A DNA stretch of 64,000 bases from Streptomyces caatingaensis (GCF_001187435.1 NZ_LFXA01000002.1:124001-188000), one strand, 5' to 3'; shown: positions 33,460 to 44,887, counted from the first letter of the stretch. A program made the numbers and translations. Notes: generated by a model not told the origin, from the letters alone.

Positions 33460-35375
33460 AGACCAGCCTCACCGAGCGACTGCTCTTCGACACCGGCGTC
33501 ATCGGCCGGCTCGGTAGCGTCGACGCCGGCACCACCCGGACCGACAGCGGTGCCGTCGAACGCCGCCGCGGCATCACCGTCCGCTCCTCCGTCGCCTCCT
33601 TCACCACACGCGATCTGCACGTCAACCTCATCGACACGCCCGGACACGGCGACTTCACCGCCGAGGTGGAGCGTGCCCTCGGGGTGCTCGACGCCGCCGT
33701 GCTCGTGCTGTCCGCCGTCGAGGGCGTCCAGGCGCGGACGCGGGTGCTGATGAAGACCCTGCGCCGGCTCGGCCTGCCCACGCTGATCTTCGTCAACAAG
33801 ACCGACCGTGCCGGGGCCCGTGAGGACGGGACGCTCGCCGCCGTCCGCGCCGGGCTCACCCCGCGCGTCGTCCCCATGGCCACCGTCCGCGCCCTCGGCA
33901 CCCGCGACGCGCGCACCGTTCCGCACTCCTTCGACGACCCGGCCTTCCGCGAGCGCGTGGCCGAGGCCCTCGCCGAGGACGACGACGGCGTGCTCGCCGA
34001 CCTCGTCGACGGCCGCGTCCCCGACGCGGACCGGCTGCGCGCCGGCCTCGCCGACCACACGGCGCGCGGTCTGCTGCACCCCGTGTACTTCGGCTCCGCC
34101 CTCTCCGGGCAGGGCGTCGCCCACCTCCTCGACGGCCTCGCGCGCTGGCTACCGCCCGCGCGGGGCGAGTCGGCCGGGGAGCCGTCCGGTACGGTCTTCG
34201 CCGTCGAGCGCGCCCCTTCCGGCGAGAAGACCGCGTATCTGCGGCTCTTCTCCGGCACGCTCGACCGGCGGACCCGCGTCACCCTTCACCGGCGCGAGCC
34301 CGACGGCACCGTCACCGAGCACGGCGGCCGCGTCACCGGCCTCGACGTCGTGGGCGGCGGCGGCCACCGGCTGACCCCGGGCGGCATCGCCGCGATCCGC
34401 GGTCTGCCGGCGGTGCGCGTCGGCGACCGGCTGGGCGCCCGAGGCGACCGCCACGAGGCGGTGTTCGCCCCGCCGAGCCTGGAGTCGGTCGTCCGCCCCC
34501 TGCGTCCGGACGACGCCTCCCGCCTGTACGCCGCGCTCGGCGCCCTGGCCGACCAGGACCCGCTGATTGCCACCCGCCCCCTGCCGGACGGTGCGGGCAC
34601 CTCCGTCCTCCTCTACGGCGAGGTCCAGAAGGAGGTCCTCGCCGCCACGCTCGCCGAGGAGTTCGGCGTCGAGGCCGTCTTCGAGGAGAGCCGCCCGGTC
34701 TTCCGCGAGCGCCCCGCCGGGACGGGAGCCGCGTACGAGGGCATCGACCGCCGTACGGCCCCCGCCTTCTGGGCCACGATCGGGCTGCGCGTCGAACCCG
34801 GCACACCCGGATCCGGCATGGTCTTCCGCCGCGAGACCGAACTCGGCGCCCTGCCCCACGGCTTCGACCGCGCCATCGAGGAGACCGCCCGCCGCACCCT
34901 CCAGCAGGGCCTCTACGGCTGGCCCGTGACCGACGTCGTCGTCATCCTCACCCACTCCGGCTATGCCAGCCCGGTCAGCACCGGCACCGACTTCCGCTGC
35001 CTCACCCCCCTGGTGCTGATGCGCGCCCTCGCGGAGGCGGGCACGCGGGTGTACGAGCCCTGCCACGCCTATGAACTGGAGCTGCCCACCGACTCGTTGA
35101 GCGCCGCGACGGGGCTGCTCGCGGAGCAGGGTGCGACGATCGGCGACACGGTCCCAGTCGGCGCCGGCGCCGGCTGGCTGATCCGGGGGGTGATCCCCGC
35201 CCGCCGCATCGCCGCCGTGGAACGGCGCCTGCCGGGGGTGGCCCGGGGCGAGTCGGTGTGGTGGTCGTCGCCGGCCGCGGACCGTCCGCTGCCCGGGACC
35301 CCGGAGACCCGGGAGCGGACGGACGGCAACCCTCTCAACAGGGCGGAGTACCTGAGGAGTCTGGGCCGCGGATGA
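33414..35375 (+). CDS. Tet/OtrA-type ribosome-protection translational GTPase
   Basis: 653 aa, EF-G-like. 'AHVDAGKT' (10-17), 'RRRGIT' switch, 'DTPGH' (74-78) and 'NKTD' (128-131; usually NKID) form the GTPase. Domains II-V follow, with 'VTDVVVILTHSGYASPVS' in domain IV and the C-terminal 'NPLNRAEYL' shared with OtrA. The family removes tetracyclines from the ribosomal A site. In Streptomyces such genes occur both as self-resistance genes and as orphan homologues. No tetracycline biosynthesis genes are in the window, so this is an orphan. Its leader and inverted repeat suggest drug- or stalling-inducible expression. Confidence 0.9.
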   Translation: MRILNIGILAHVDAGKTSLTERLLFDTGVIGRLGSVDAGTTRTDSGAVERRRGITVRSSVASFTTRDLHVNLIDTPGHGDFTAEVERALGVLDAAVLVLSAVEGVQARTRVLMKTLRRLGLPTLIFVNKTDRAGAREDGTLAAVRAGLTPRVVPMATVRALGTRDARTVPHSFDDPAFRERVAEALAEDDDGVLADLVDGRVPDADRLRAGLADHTARGLLHPVYFGSALSGQGVAHLLDGLARWLPPARGESAGEPSGTVFAVERAPSGEKTAYLRLFSGTLDRRTRVTLHRREPDGTVTEHGGRVTGLDVVGGGGHRLTPGGIAAIRGLPAVRVGDRLGARGDRHEAVFAPPSLESVVRPLRPDDASRLYAALGALADQDPLIATRPLPDGAGTSVLLYGEVQKEVLAATLAEEFGVEAVFEESRPVFRERPAGTGAAYEGIDRRTAPAFWATIGLRVEPGTPGSGMVFRRETELGALPHGFDRAIEETARRTLQQGLYGWPVTDVVVILTHSGYASPVSTGTDFRCLTPLVLMRALAEAGTRVYEPCHAYELELPTDSLSAATGLLAEQGATIGDTVPVGAGAGWLIRGVIPARRIAAVERRLPGVARGESVWWSSPAADRPLPGTPETRERTDGNPLNRAEYLRSLGRG

Positions 35376-35399
35376 GCCGTGTCCGTCCCGGGGGCTCCT

Positions 35400-35560
35400 T
35401 CCCCTCCGAAGAGCCCCCGGGACGGCCGGAAGTCCCGGGACGGCCGTGGGCCTCGGGACCGTCGTGAGCCCGGGGACGGCCTTGGGCCCCGGGGCCGCCG
35501 TGAGCCCGGGACGGCCATGGGTCACAAGACCCGCCATGGCGCCATGGGCCGCCGGATCGG
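35400..35560. repeat. Degenerate GC-rich repeats between the GTPase and VCBS genes
   Basis: Imperfect copies of a motif like GAGCCCGGGACGGCC-TGGG recur about four to five times in the 192-bp convergent gap. Folded as RNA they would give several alternative hairpins, which may stop transcription from both sides. Confidence 0.5.
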
Positions 35561-35567
35561 AACCGGG

Positions 35568-36455
35568 TCAGAAGACGAGCCGGTACTGGTTCCAGCCCGA
35601 GTTGCCTATCTTCTCCTTGGCCTTGAAGGGCGCGGCCGCCTTGCCGGTGCCCTTGTAGACCCACAGGGCGCCCGACTTGTCACGGGCCACCAGGTCGGCG
35701 CGGTCGTCCCAGTTGGTGTCACCGGCGCCGTGGATCAGGTTGAACTGCCCCCAGCCGGCGCCTATCTTCGTGCGGGCCGCGAAGGGCTTCTGCCAGTCGC
35801 CCGTGCCCTTGTAGAGCCAGAGCACACCGCTCTTGTCGCGGGCGACGATGTCCGCCTTGCCGTCACCGGTCAGATCGCCCTTGCCGGTGATCTGGTCGTA
35901 CTGACCCCAGCCGCCGCCGATCTTCTTCGCTCCGGTGAACGAGCCGTCCGGGCGGGCCAGATGGAGCCAGAGCACGCCCTGCTTGTCGCGGGTCAGCAGG
36001 TCGGGCTGCTTGCCGCCGCCGAGGTTGCCGGGGGAGAAGAAGACGTCGTACTTCCCGAAGCCGGAGGCGACCTTGCGCTCGGTCGTCTTCTCCAGGGGCG
36101 TCTCGAAGATCACCGAACCGTCGCCGGTGAGGAAGTACGTTCCGTTGGGGAGGCCGTCCAGGTCGGTGTCGACCTGGGTCGCGGCCCGGGTGTTCCGCTC
36201 GTCCTCCAGGCCGCCGATGCGCTTGTCCAGCTTGCCGTTGATCTCCCACGAGTAGAAGTAGGTCTTGCCCGCCCGGTCGATCGTCTCCAGCGGGAAGTAG
36301 GGCGCGGAGGCCGTGAACGTCCCCTTCGCCGGGGCCTTCGGCAGGATCGCGGACTTCCCCGGCGCCTCGTCGGCGGCGGCGGTGCCCGCCATGGCGCCGG
36401 TCAGGGCCGCGGCGGCCACGGCCGCGGCGACGATGCGGCTGCTGATTCGCGTCAC
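35568..36455 (-). CDS. Secreted FG-GAP/VCBS-repeat protein
   Basis: 295 aa from a GTG at 36455 after GGAG. A signal peptide ('IVAAAVAAAALTGAMAGTAAA') is followed by a ~85-residue unique part and then four beta-propeller-like blades with the recurring 'LLTRDKQGVLWLHLA', 'IVARDKSGVLWLYKG', 'LVARDKSGALWVYKG' pattern. No enzyme domain is present. Such proteins are exported and may bind ligands or the cell wall. A good promoter precedes it. Confidence 0.88.
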   Translation of the reverse strand: MTRISSRIVAAAVAAAALTGAMAGTAAADEAPGKSAILPKAPAKGTFTASAPYFPLETIDRAGKTYFYSWEINGKLDKRIGGLEDERNTRAATQVDTDLDGLPNGTYFLTGDGSVIFETPLEKTTERKVASGFGKYDVFFSPGNLGGGKQPDLLTRDKQGVLWLHLARPDGSFTGAKKIGGGWGQYDQITGKGDLTGDGKADIVARDKSGVLWLYKGTGDWQKPFAARTKIGAGWGQFNLIHGAGDTNWDDRADLVARDKSGALWVYKGTGKAAAPFKAKEKIGNSGWNQYRLVF

Positions 36456-36536
36456 GTCGTTCTCCGGATCAATGAGTGAACTGGCACACGGACTTGACTG
36501 CCCCTGACGGAGGGTCACGCCCGTTAAGGTGTTCAC

Positions 36537-36564
36537 ATCCTTTCACAAATTCGATGAGTGTCAA
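36537..36564 (-). promoter_or_regulatory. Promoter of the VCBS gene
   Basis: On the minus strand TTGACA (36559-36564) and AAGGAT (36537-36542) are 16 bp apart, matching the principal Streptomyces sigma factor (HrdB-type) spacing within one or two bases. It lies about 80 bp from the GTG start. Confidence 0.6.
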
Positions 36565-36621
36565 CCGCGTTCACAGTTGCCTCGCCTCCCCGGACCCTGC
36601 GCACCTGGGGGTGAGACGGCG

Positions 36622-37535
36622 TCACCCGATGCCGAGGTCCGGCCGGCGCTGGCCCGCGCGGAAACCGCCAGGGGTGTGGCCGGTCTCGCGGACGAGGAAC
36701 TTCCCGAAGTTGGTGGGCTCGGAGAATCCGAGGGACCGGCCGATCGCGGCGACGGGCAACTCGGTGTGCACGAGCAGGCGTTGCGCCTCCAAGGCGACGC
36801 GGGCGTCGATGAGTTGCTTGGCCGTGCGGCCGGTGGCGGCCCGGCACGCCCGGGTCAGGGTGCGCGGTGAGTAGCCGGTCCGGGCGGCGTACTTCTGCAC
36901 GGAGCGAGTGGCGGCGAACGAGCGCTCCAGCTCGTACCGGAAGGCACGGAAGACCTCGCCGCCCATTCCCTCCGAGGCCGCGCGATCCGGATGCGGCAGC
37001 CGGGCCAGGCGCAGCAGCACCGCGCCCAGGAGCTGGCGCAGCAGTTGAACGGTGAGGTCGGAGCCCTCGTCATGGTTCTGCGCCCTGTGGTACTCGGCCG
37101 AGATCTCGGACAAGGCCCGGTCGAGCGGCTCGTAGTCACCCGGGGACAGCGTCCAGCCGGCCGGGCCGAAGCCGTCGAGGAGGGACGTGGTCAGGGGCAG
37201 GCGTGGTGGGAAGGCGGCGGTGAAGAGCACCAGCACGGCGTCCAGTTCGGCCGGGCGGCCCGTCGGGTCGGCCGGGAACCGCTGTGCCTGTCCCGGCCGT
37301 ATGTGCAGCAGTCTGCGCGGCGCACAGGCTGAGGGACGAAATCGACCATCGCGGTTCCCTCACCGCCCCGTACGAGCAGCAGCTGATGGAAGTCCGGCCG
37401 ACTCGCGGTGCCGGCGACCGACCTCCTCAGACGGCGACGCAGGGCGTCGAACGTCAGGACCTCGATTCCGAGCTGAGGGCGGTCGGGATTGTGATAGGCG
37501 ATGTCGACGACATCGTGTTGTCCAACTTCAACCAT
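36622..37535 (-). pseudogene. AraC family regulator, broken by a frameshift
   Basis: Two frames together make one AraC protein. From the ATG at 37535 the N-terminal cupin part reads on to 'PDFHQLLLVRGGEGTAMVDF' and 'VPQPVR'. Homology then continues in another frame as 'LLHIRPGQAQRFPADPTGRP' through to the double HTH ('YSPRTLTRACRAATGRTAKQ', 'GRSLGFSEPTNFGKFLVRETG') and the stop at 36622. The break lies near 37310-37330. Both halves keep full coding character, so the change is recent or a sequencing error. It is divergent from the SnoaL-like gene, its likely target if functional. Confidence 0.85.
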
Positions 37536-37682
37536 GGTGGGGCCGGACTCTACCTCGCCGCGACAGCCCCCCGGCGTGGATCGTGGAGTCATCGCCGCGC
37601 CGCCGCCGGCCCGAAGCCCGCCCGTGGCGCCGCTCGTACGTCACCGCCCTGACGGGCACCCCCAGGAAGGACGACCCTCACC

Positions 37683-38063
37683 ATGAAGTCTGCGATCACC
37701 GATCCCGCACAGCTGCCCGGCGCGTTCCAGGACGCCCTCAACGACGGTGACGTCGAAGGCGTCCTGGCCTTGCTCGCCCCCGGGGCCACCATGCGCACGG
37801 TGGCCGGTGAGATCGTCGCCGGCCGTCAGGCGCTGCGCCAGGAGATCAGCGGGACGGTCGCCGCCCGTGGACGGCTCACCAACATCCCCCGGCACGCTCT
37901 GGTCGGCGCCGGCACCGCGCTGCTCGTCACCGACTGGACCCTCGAAGTAACCGCTCCCGACGGAGAACGTGTCGCTCCGACCGGTACCACCGCCAACGTC
38001 GCCTGCCGAGACGCCGACGGCTACTGGCGGTTCGCCGTGCTCAATCCACTCGGTACGGCCTGA
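37683..38063 (+). CDS. SnoaL/NTF2-like protein (YybH-type)
   Basis: 126 aa. The cone-shaped NTF2 fold is suggested by 'FQDALNDGDVEGVLALLAPGATMRT', a G-x-x-alternating strand middle, and a final 'DGYWRFAVLNPLGT'. These proteins bind or isomerise small hydrophobic substrates; many have no known activity. It is divergent from the AraC gene, 147 bp away, and may be regulated by it. Confidence 0.85.
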   Translation: MKSAITDPAQLPGAFQDALNDGDVEGVLALLAPGATMRTVAGEIVAGRQALRQEISGTVAARGRLTNIPRHALVGAGTALLVTDWTLEVTAPDGERVAPTGTTANVACRDADGYWRFAVLNPLGTA

Positions 38064-41000
38064 AGGCGAGGGTGCGACGGCTTCCGTCTGGACCGGTCCG
38101 CCCCGCCCGGCGCTGTTCGGGGCGCCTCGATTCGCCAACAGGCCGAGTGCCGTGGGGACTTACTCCCCTGGGCCGACTCCTCGATTTCTCCGTCCGGACT
38201 ATCGACTGTGCAGAGACGCCATGGAATTGTGTTGAGGCTGTGAGGCTCGTGGCTGCCCGGACTGCCGAGTTGTGGGGAGGGCATGGTGCGCATGCACGGC
38301 GAGCGTGTCCTGGTGCGTGTGCCTGCGTGGTGGCGACTGTTCACCGTGGGCGTGGTGCTCATCGCGTTCACGACGGGCACTGCACCAGCGGATGCGGCAT
38401 CGCGTCGGACACCGGATCTGCCTGCGACGATCGGCCCTTCCACGCCAGGGCAAGCACTCGTACCGCCCGGCCTCCAGCCATCCCGCAAGGGCAACCGGAC
38501 ATCGGTCGATAACGGTCCGGGGCCCACGACGGACTCGGCGGTCTATGCCTATGACGCCGCCGGGCGGTTGGTGGGGGTGACGGATCCGAAGGGGGAAACG
38601 GCCCGGTACCGGTACGACGCCGCAGGTAACAGGCTGGGCATCGATCGGTATGGCTCCGGCACCCTGTCGGTGCTGTCCGTGGTGCCGACGCGTGCCCGGG
38701 TGGGGGCCAAGGTAACGGTCTCCGGTACAGGATTCGCCTCGGTCACGGCGGACAACAGGGTTTCCTTCGCGGGCAAGGACGCCGAGGTCGTCTCGGCTTC
38801 GGCGACCCGGTTGGTGGTCACTGTGCCGAGCGACGTCCCGACGGGGAAGGTTTCGGTGGCGGCGGGCGGGGCCACGGCCGAGTCCCAGGAATCGTTTGCG
38901 TCCACCCCGGACGCTCCGCGCATCACCAAAGTGGAACCGGCGTCCGGGCCGCCCGGCACCGAGGTCACGATCACCGGGTCGAACTTCTTCCCGGAATCAG
39001 CCGACAATGTGGTGCGTTTCAACGGAGTTGCCGCTCGCGTACTGCGCGCTGCCGAAGGGGCGCTCACTGTTCTCGTGCCCGGTGCCGCCCAGTCGGGGCG
39101 TGTGGAGATCGAGACACCGAGCGGGGCGGTCACGTCGTCCGGGGACTTCACGGTCCCGCTGTCCGGATACGAGGCGTTCGGTCACCACGCAGATCTCACG
39201 CTTCGGCCAGGGCGGCCGCTGGTCCATCGAGGGACGGGCAGGTGAGAGTCTCGGCATCGGCGTGGAGGCAGGCGGGGCGGACGGGTACCTCCGTGGCGAC
39301 CTTTACAGACCGGACGGTTCCCAAGGTGAACATCTCATAGTGCCCGGGCGGAGCAGCGCCTCATTGAGCATCCCCGCACTGCCGCAGAGCGGGACCTACG
39401 TCCTGGTGCTGGATCCCGACAACGGCGGCACGCCGACACTGCGGCTGACCGCCTCGCACTCGGCTGATGCCGGCCGGCTGACATCGGACGGTCCGCCGCC
39501 TGTGCTGGATATGTCGCGGCCGGGTCAGGGGCGGAGTGGCGACCTTCGAGGGGAAGACAGGAGAATCCGTCAGCCTCGCGGCCACCGGGACAACTGTCAA
39601 CGCGACCCTGGACATTCTCCAGCCTGATGGCAGGGCAGCCGGTTCCTTCACCGCGGTGAAGGGCCGTGACACGGACTGGGACAGCCCGCCGCTCCTCATG
39701 CCCGGCATCTACACCGTCCGTGTAACCCCCAAGAACACGGAGACCGGGAAGGTGGCACTTACCCTGTCCCGGCCCGTGGACCTCGGTACGCTCCCCGCCG
39801 GGGGAGACTCCGTGGAGCTCAAGGTGACGCGCGCCGGGCAGAACGGGACGGCGTCGTTCGGCGGACGGGACGGCACCGCACCGACGCTCTCCATCGCCGG
39901 CAACACCTTTGCCAAATCGCTCTTCGTCACGGTCCTCGCGCCTTCCGGCACCAAGGTGTTGAACGACGGACTTGTAGGAGCCGGACGCCCGGCCACGTTC
40001 TCCCTGCCGAAGCTGTCGGAACCCGGAAATCACCGGGTGGTGATAGCGCCGCAGTTCGCGGCCACGGGTTCGCTGAAGCTGTCCGTCAAGGGTGCGACCG
40101 AAGTCCGGGCGTCGGCCGGTCCGACGGCCCGGCCGATGGACAAGGCCGTTGTGGGACCGGACACATGGGACCCGGACCCGGCGAGCCTGGCCGGCCAGGA
40201 CTGGGTCACGCGTCGTGGGAGCGTATCGAAGACTCCCGGGACACTCTGGGGCGAAGGCGACCGTACGGCACTCACCGGGCATGTCCTCAAGCTGAACGGG
40301 CTGCCGCTGGCGAAGGTGAAGGTATCGGTCGGCAAGGTGAGTTCGCAGACCGACGAGCACGGACGGTTCCTGCTTTCCGGCATCGACGAGAGTGCCACAA
40401 CCCTTGTCGTCGACGGCAGCACGGCGAATACGAGGGATCGTGAATACGGGGTCTTCCACATCAGGGTGCGGCCGAGGGATCGGCAGATCGTCGATATCGG
40501 GTTCCCGGTCTGGATGACCCCCCTGGACACCGCACACACCGTGTCATTCGCCGCACCGGCCCAGCGGGATGTGGTGCTGAGGACCCCGAAGATACCGGGG
40601 CTCGAAGTCCGCATCCCCAAGGGGTCGGTGGTCCGCGACGGAACGGGCAAGCCGGTCACCCGTCTGGGAATCACCCCGATCCCCATCGACCGTGCACCGT
40701 ATCCGCTGCCCACGAATCGTGTGGTTCCGGTGTTCTTCACGGTGCAGCCGGGCGGCACCTATGTCTTCCCCAAGGGCGCACAGATCATCTACCCCAACTA
40801 CACCCATGAATCCCCGGGAACCGGCGTCGAGTTCATGGACTACGACCCCAAGGGCAAGGGCTGGTACGTCTACGGACACGGTGCCGTGACTGCCGACGGC
40901 CGCCAGGTCGTACCTGATGAGAAGACCCGTGTCTGGGCCTTCCACGGGGCGATGTTCAACATCAGCGACCTGATCCCCTGGGACCTCTCGCGGATTGCGG

Positions 41001-44000
41001 ACGTAGGCGATTGGCTGTCGGGAGACCCGGTGGACCTGGGGACAGGGCTGCTCACCGATGCCCGGACGGACCTTGCGTTTGCCGATCCACTGGGATCCGC
41101 GGAGGTCAACCGCACCTACTGGCAGGGAGATACCCGGAGCCGGGCCTTCGGGATCGGCCGCGACCTGTCGTACAACGCCTTCCTGAACTCCAAGGAGCAG
41201 TACAAAGAGGTCGATCTGTACCTGCCGGGTGGGCAGAGTGTGCACTATGTGCGTACCTCGTCCGGGACAGGCTACAGGGACGCCGTCTTCGAACCTTCCG
41301 GTACACCAAGTGGATTCCACGGTACGAAGATCTCCTGGAACAACGCCAGTGGGTGGGATCTCCGCTTCCGGGACGGCAGCACCTGGGTCTTTCCCCAGTA
41401 CGGAGCGGTGAGTGAAGTCCGCGACCGGCACGGGAACTCGGTGCGGATCGAGCGGGAGTCGTTCAATGGACGCAAGAGCCAGGCGAATCGCATCGTGACC
41501 CCGGGCGGGCGTTGGATTGAACTGTCCTGGGATGCCCAGCACCGGGTTCGTGAGGCCCGCGACAATCTGGGCCGGACCACGGGCTACACCTATGACAGTG
41601 CAGGCCGCCTCGAAACCGTGACCGATCCGGCGGGCAGGACGAGCCGCTACACCTATGACGGAAGCAGCAACCGGATCGCGTCCGCCACGGACGCCCGCGG
41701 CATCACCTACATGACCAATACCTACGATGCCGGCGGACGGGTCAAGGAACAGACCCTCACCGAGGGAGCGAAGTATTCCTTCTCCTACACCATGAACGGT
41801 ACGGGGAGGATCACGGGGACAGAGGTCGAGCGACCGGGCGGCAGCGTTCGCAAAGTGACCTTCGATGCCGAAGGGTTCGGAGACTCGGACACCATCGCCC
41901 ACGGTACCGACCTCGCGCGGAAGACCGTATACGAGCGAGGGAAGAACCATCGGATCGAGGCGGTCGTCGACCCCTTCGGCAGACGCACCGAGCTGCATTA
42001 CGACGCCGCCGGCCATATCACGTCAACGACCGAGATGGCGGGTACCGGCAAGGCTCGTGAGAGCGGCAAGACAGAATTCACCGGCCCCTTCGACCAGATA
42101 TCCCGGTCCACCGACCGACTCGGCAACGCCACGTCCTTCGGCTATGACGCGCAGGGTGATCTGCGGACGATCACGGACGCCGAGGGACGCAGGACCGCGA
42201 TCGACTACACCCCTCAAGGGCAGGTCAGCAAGGTCACCGACGCCGCCGGTGCGGTCTCCACATACAGCTACAGTCATGGCGAGCAGGTCGCGGTGAAGGA
42301 CGCCGAGGGCAGGGTGTCCCGGCAGTTCAAGGACGCCGCCGGACGGCCCACCCATCTCTCGGACGCGGCCGGCGCGGAGAGCACGGTCGCATACGACAAG
42401 CTCAACCAGACCTTCCGCACCACGGATCCGCTCGGCAGCAGCATCGCTTTCAGTTACGACGACAACGGAAACCTGACCTCGCTGACCGACGCCCGCGGCA
42501 AGACTGCGACGTGGACGTACGACGACGCCGACCGGCAGAGGACCGCCACCGATGCGTTGGGGGCCACGGCGTCGTTCGCGTACGACTTGGCGGGCCGGAT
42601 CAAGCGCGCCACCGCCCGTTCCGGCAAGGCGGCGACCGTCGACTACGACATCCTGGGGCGCCCGAAGGCCGCAGCATACGGTGTGGACGGAGGCGGCACG
42701 GCCGAGTCCACGGTGGCGTACGAATACGACGACCTGGACCGGCTCCGCCAGATGACGGATTCCACCTCCGGTAAACAGTCCTTCGCCTACGACGACTACG
42801 ACCGCCCCAAGAGCATCCTCGGGCCGACCGGAGAAGTGACCTACGGCTACGACCAGGCCGACCGTCGGATCCAGATGACCGCTGCGGGGACCAGCACTGC
42901 TTACGGCTACGACAAGTCGGGCGTGCTCACCTCCCTCAAGGCCGGGTCCGACACCATTTCCTTCGCCCTCGACCCGGTCGGCAGAGAGAAGACCGCCACA
43001 TTGCCCGGCGGGTGGACACGCACCACGGACCTGGACAATTCGGGGATTGTCAGGACCATCTCGTACGCCCATTCGGGATCCGCTGTCGGTGACTTGAACT
43101 ACGCCCGGGACGAACGAGGCTTACAGACCGGCCTGACCGGAAAACTCGCCAAGGTCGCCCTTCCCGCAGCGGAATCGGGGGCTGCCTTCGATGCTGCCAA
43201 CCGCCTCACAGCGCTGGGCGGCCGGTCCTTCGCCTATGACAAAGACGGCCGTCTGACATCGGACGGCCTACGCGACTACACCTGGAACGCACGTGGTCAG
43301 CTGACCGGCTTGACAAGGAATGGCGCCACGTCGTCATTCGGGTATGACCCGCTGGGCGGGCGCGTGTCAAAACAGGTGGATGGCAAGGCGTCCAGGTTCC
43401 TGACGGACAACGGCAACCCCCTCGCAGAGCTGGATGGTTCGGGAAAGCCCTCCGCGACCGTGACCACCTCCGGTGTGGACCAGTTCCTCACCCGCACCGA
43501 AGGCGGGCGGACCCAGGTCTACCTGACGGATGCGATGGGCTCGGTGGTCGGCCTGGCCAACGAGGACGGCACCATCGCAACCCGCTATGCGTACGACCCG
43601 AACGGCCAGTCCCAGTCGAGTGGTTCGGCGTCCTCGAACCCCTATAGCTTCACGGGCCGCGAGGACGACGGTACCGGCCTGCTCTACTACCGCAACCGCT
43701 ATTACGACCCGGCCACCGGGCGCTTCATCTCCCAGGACCCGATCGGACAGGCCGGCGGCCCCAACCTCTACCAGTACGCCCTGTCGTCCCCGACCACGTA
43801 CACGGACCCGTCCGGGCACAATCCCATGGTCGCCGGGTGCGTGGTGGGCGGGCTCATGGACGGCGGAATCGACTGGCTCGGCCAGCGGCTGTCCGGTCGC
43901 AAGGTCAGCTGGGGGCAAGTAGCCACCGCGGCCGCGAGCGGTTGCCTGACCGGGATATTCATGGACGGCCTGGGGGCGTTCATGGGGGCCAGGGGCGGCA

Positions 44001-44010
44001 GCAAGGCGGC

Positions 44011-44475
44011 GCAGTGTCTGAGGAACAGCTTCACGCCGGAGACTCCGGTGCTGATGGCCGACGGCACGACCAAGGAGATCTCGGAGGTACAGGTCGGTGA
44101 CCAGGTCATCGCTACGGATCCCGAGACCGGTGAGAGCGGCGCACGTGCGGTGACGGCACTGATTCGGGGGGATGGGGAGAAACATCTCGTCGACCTGACG
44201 ATCACCGGACCTGAAAGTGCTGATGGTTCGAAGGTTGGGCATCTCACGGCAACCGATGGACATCCCTTCTGGGTTCCTGACCTCCATCAGTGGGTGCCTG
44301 CCGAAAAGTTGAAGCCTGGGCAGTGGCTCCGTACCAGCAGCGGGACCTGGGTGATGGTCACTGCGGTACGCCATCACTCGACTGCGGCTGCAGTGAACAA
44401 CCTCACCGTCGAGGGACTTCACACGTACTATGTACTCGCTGGCTCTCTCCGGGTTCTCGTCCACAACAGTTCTTG
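44011..44475 (+). other. Pretoxin HINT domain of the RHS protein
   Basis: Begins with Cys in 'CLRNSFTPETPVLMADGTT', has the conserved 'VQVGDQVIATDPETGE' and the catalytic-type 'TDGHPFWV', and ends 'YYVLAGSLRVLVHNS'. HINT domains cleave themselves after the 'VHN' motif, which would free the C-terminal domain in the recipient cell. Confidence 0.85.
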
Positions 44476-44887
44476 CGGGCCAGTTGCGAACAACAACCCC
44501 GACCCCGACGCCCTATCGCTTGAGATGCTGGAAGCAGAGATGGCAGGACTTTCCCGCCTCACAGCAGGGAGTCTGGGATTCACTAAGGCAATCAGTGGCG
44601 GAGGGTGCTATCTGTGGGCCGTGGACGAGAGCGGCGCGCTGCACATCATTCCCAGTGGCAGCGGAATCCACCATACAGTTCTGACCAGAGGTAACCCTGT
44701 TCTGGGGGTCGGGCAAGTAGTGTTCAGGAACGGGCGAGTTGTGTCCTTGGACAACATGACCGGACACTACACTCCTTGCTCCGAATGTTCTGCCGAGTTC
44801 CTCAACCACGGAGTCACCGCATTTGAGCGAGCTGGAATACGCGTGCCTCTTCAGGCGATTCGCGACTACGGAGGGAGAGCCCCATGA
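44476..44887 (+). other. C-terminal toxin domain of the RHS protein (family not recognised)
   Basis: About 137 residues after the HINT cleavage site. Features: 'GLSRLTAGSLGFTKAISGGG', 'HHTVLTRGNPVLGVGQVVF', 'VVSLDNMTGHYTPCSECSAE' and a C-terminal 'GIRVPLQAIRDYGGRAP'. The D-N-x-(S/T)-G-H-Y-x-P motif recurs in several toxin C-termini. The following P-C-x-x-C resembles the zinc site of nucleic-acid deaminases, but no H-x-E or C-x-E partner is visible. I do not assign an activity. Confidence 0.55.

Larger units (their letters stand above)
38283..44887 (+). pseudogene. RHS/YD-repeat polymorphic toxin, reading frame broken twice in the N-terminal third
   Basis: One ~2,200-residue protein spread over three frames: 38283-~39183, ~39183-~39532, then ~39532-44887. 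In order: signal peptide ('LFTVGVVLIAFTTGTAPADA'), one YD pair, two IPT/TIG domains, three ~85-residue beta repeats, a DUF6531-like linker, about 20 YD repeats, the RHS core ending ('YYDPATGRFISQDPIG', 'NLYQYALSSPTTYTDPSGH'), a pretoxin HINT domain (about 44011-44475), and a ~137-aa C-terminal domain. Each break is one surplus base. The downstream frame from 39536 alone encodes 1,783 aa. A TTA codon lies at 43121. Real inactivation and read error are equally possible. Confidence 0.8.

Noticed and set aside
33414..35375. Calling the gene elongation factor G
   Set aside because: The length, the OtrA-like domain IV segment and the C-terminal NPLNRAEYL point to the ribosome-protection branch, and no str operon genes adjoin it.
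44476..44887. Calling the RHS C-terminal domain a deaminase from its P-C-x-x-C motif
   Set aside because: The required H-x-E or C-x-E motif is not visible upstream at the usual distance, so the name would be a guess.
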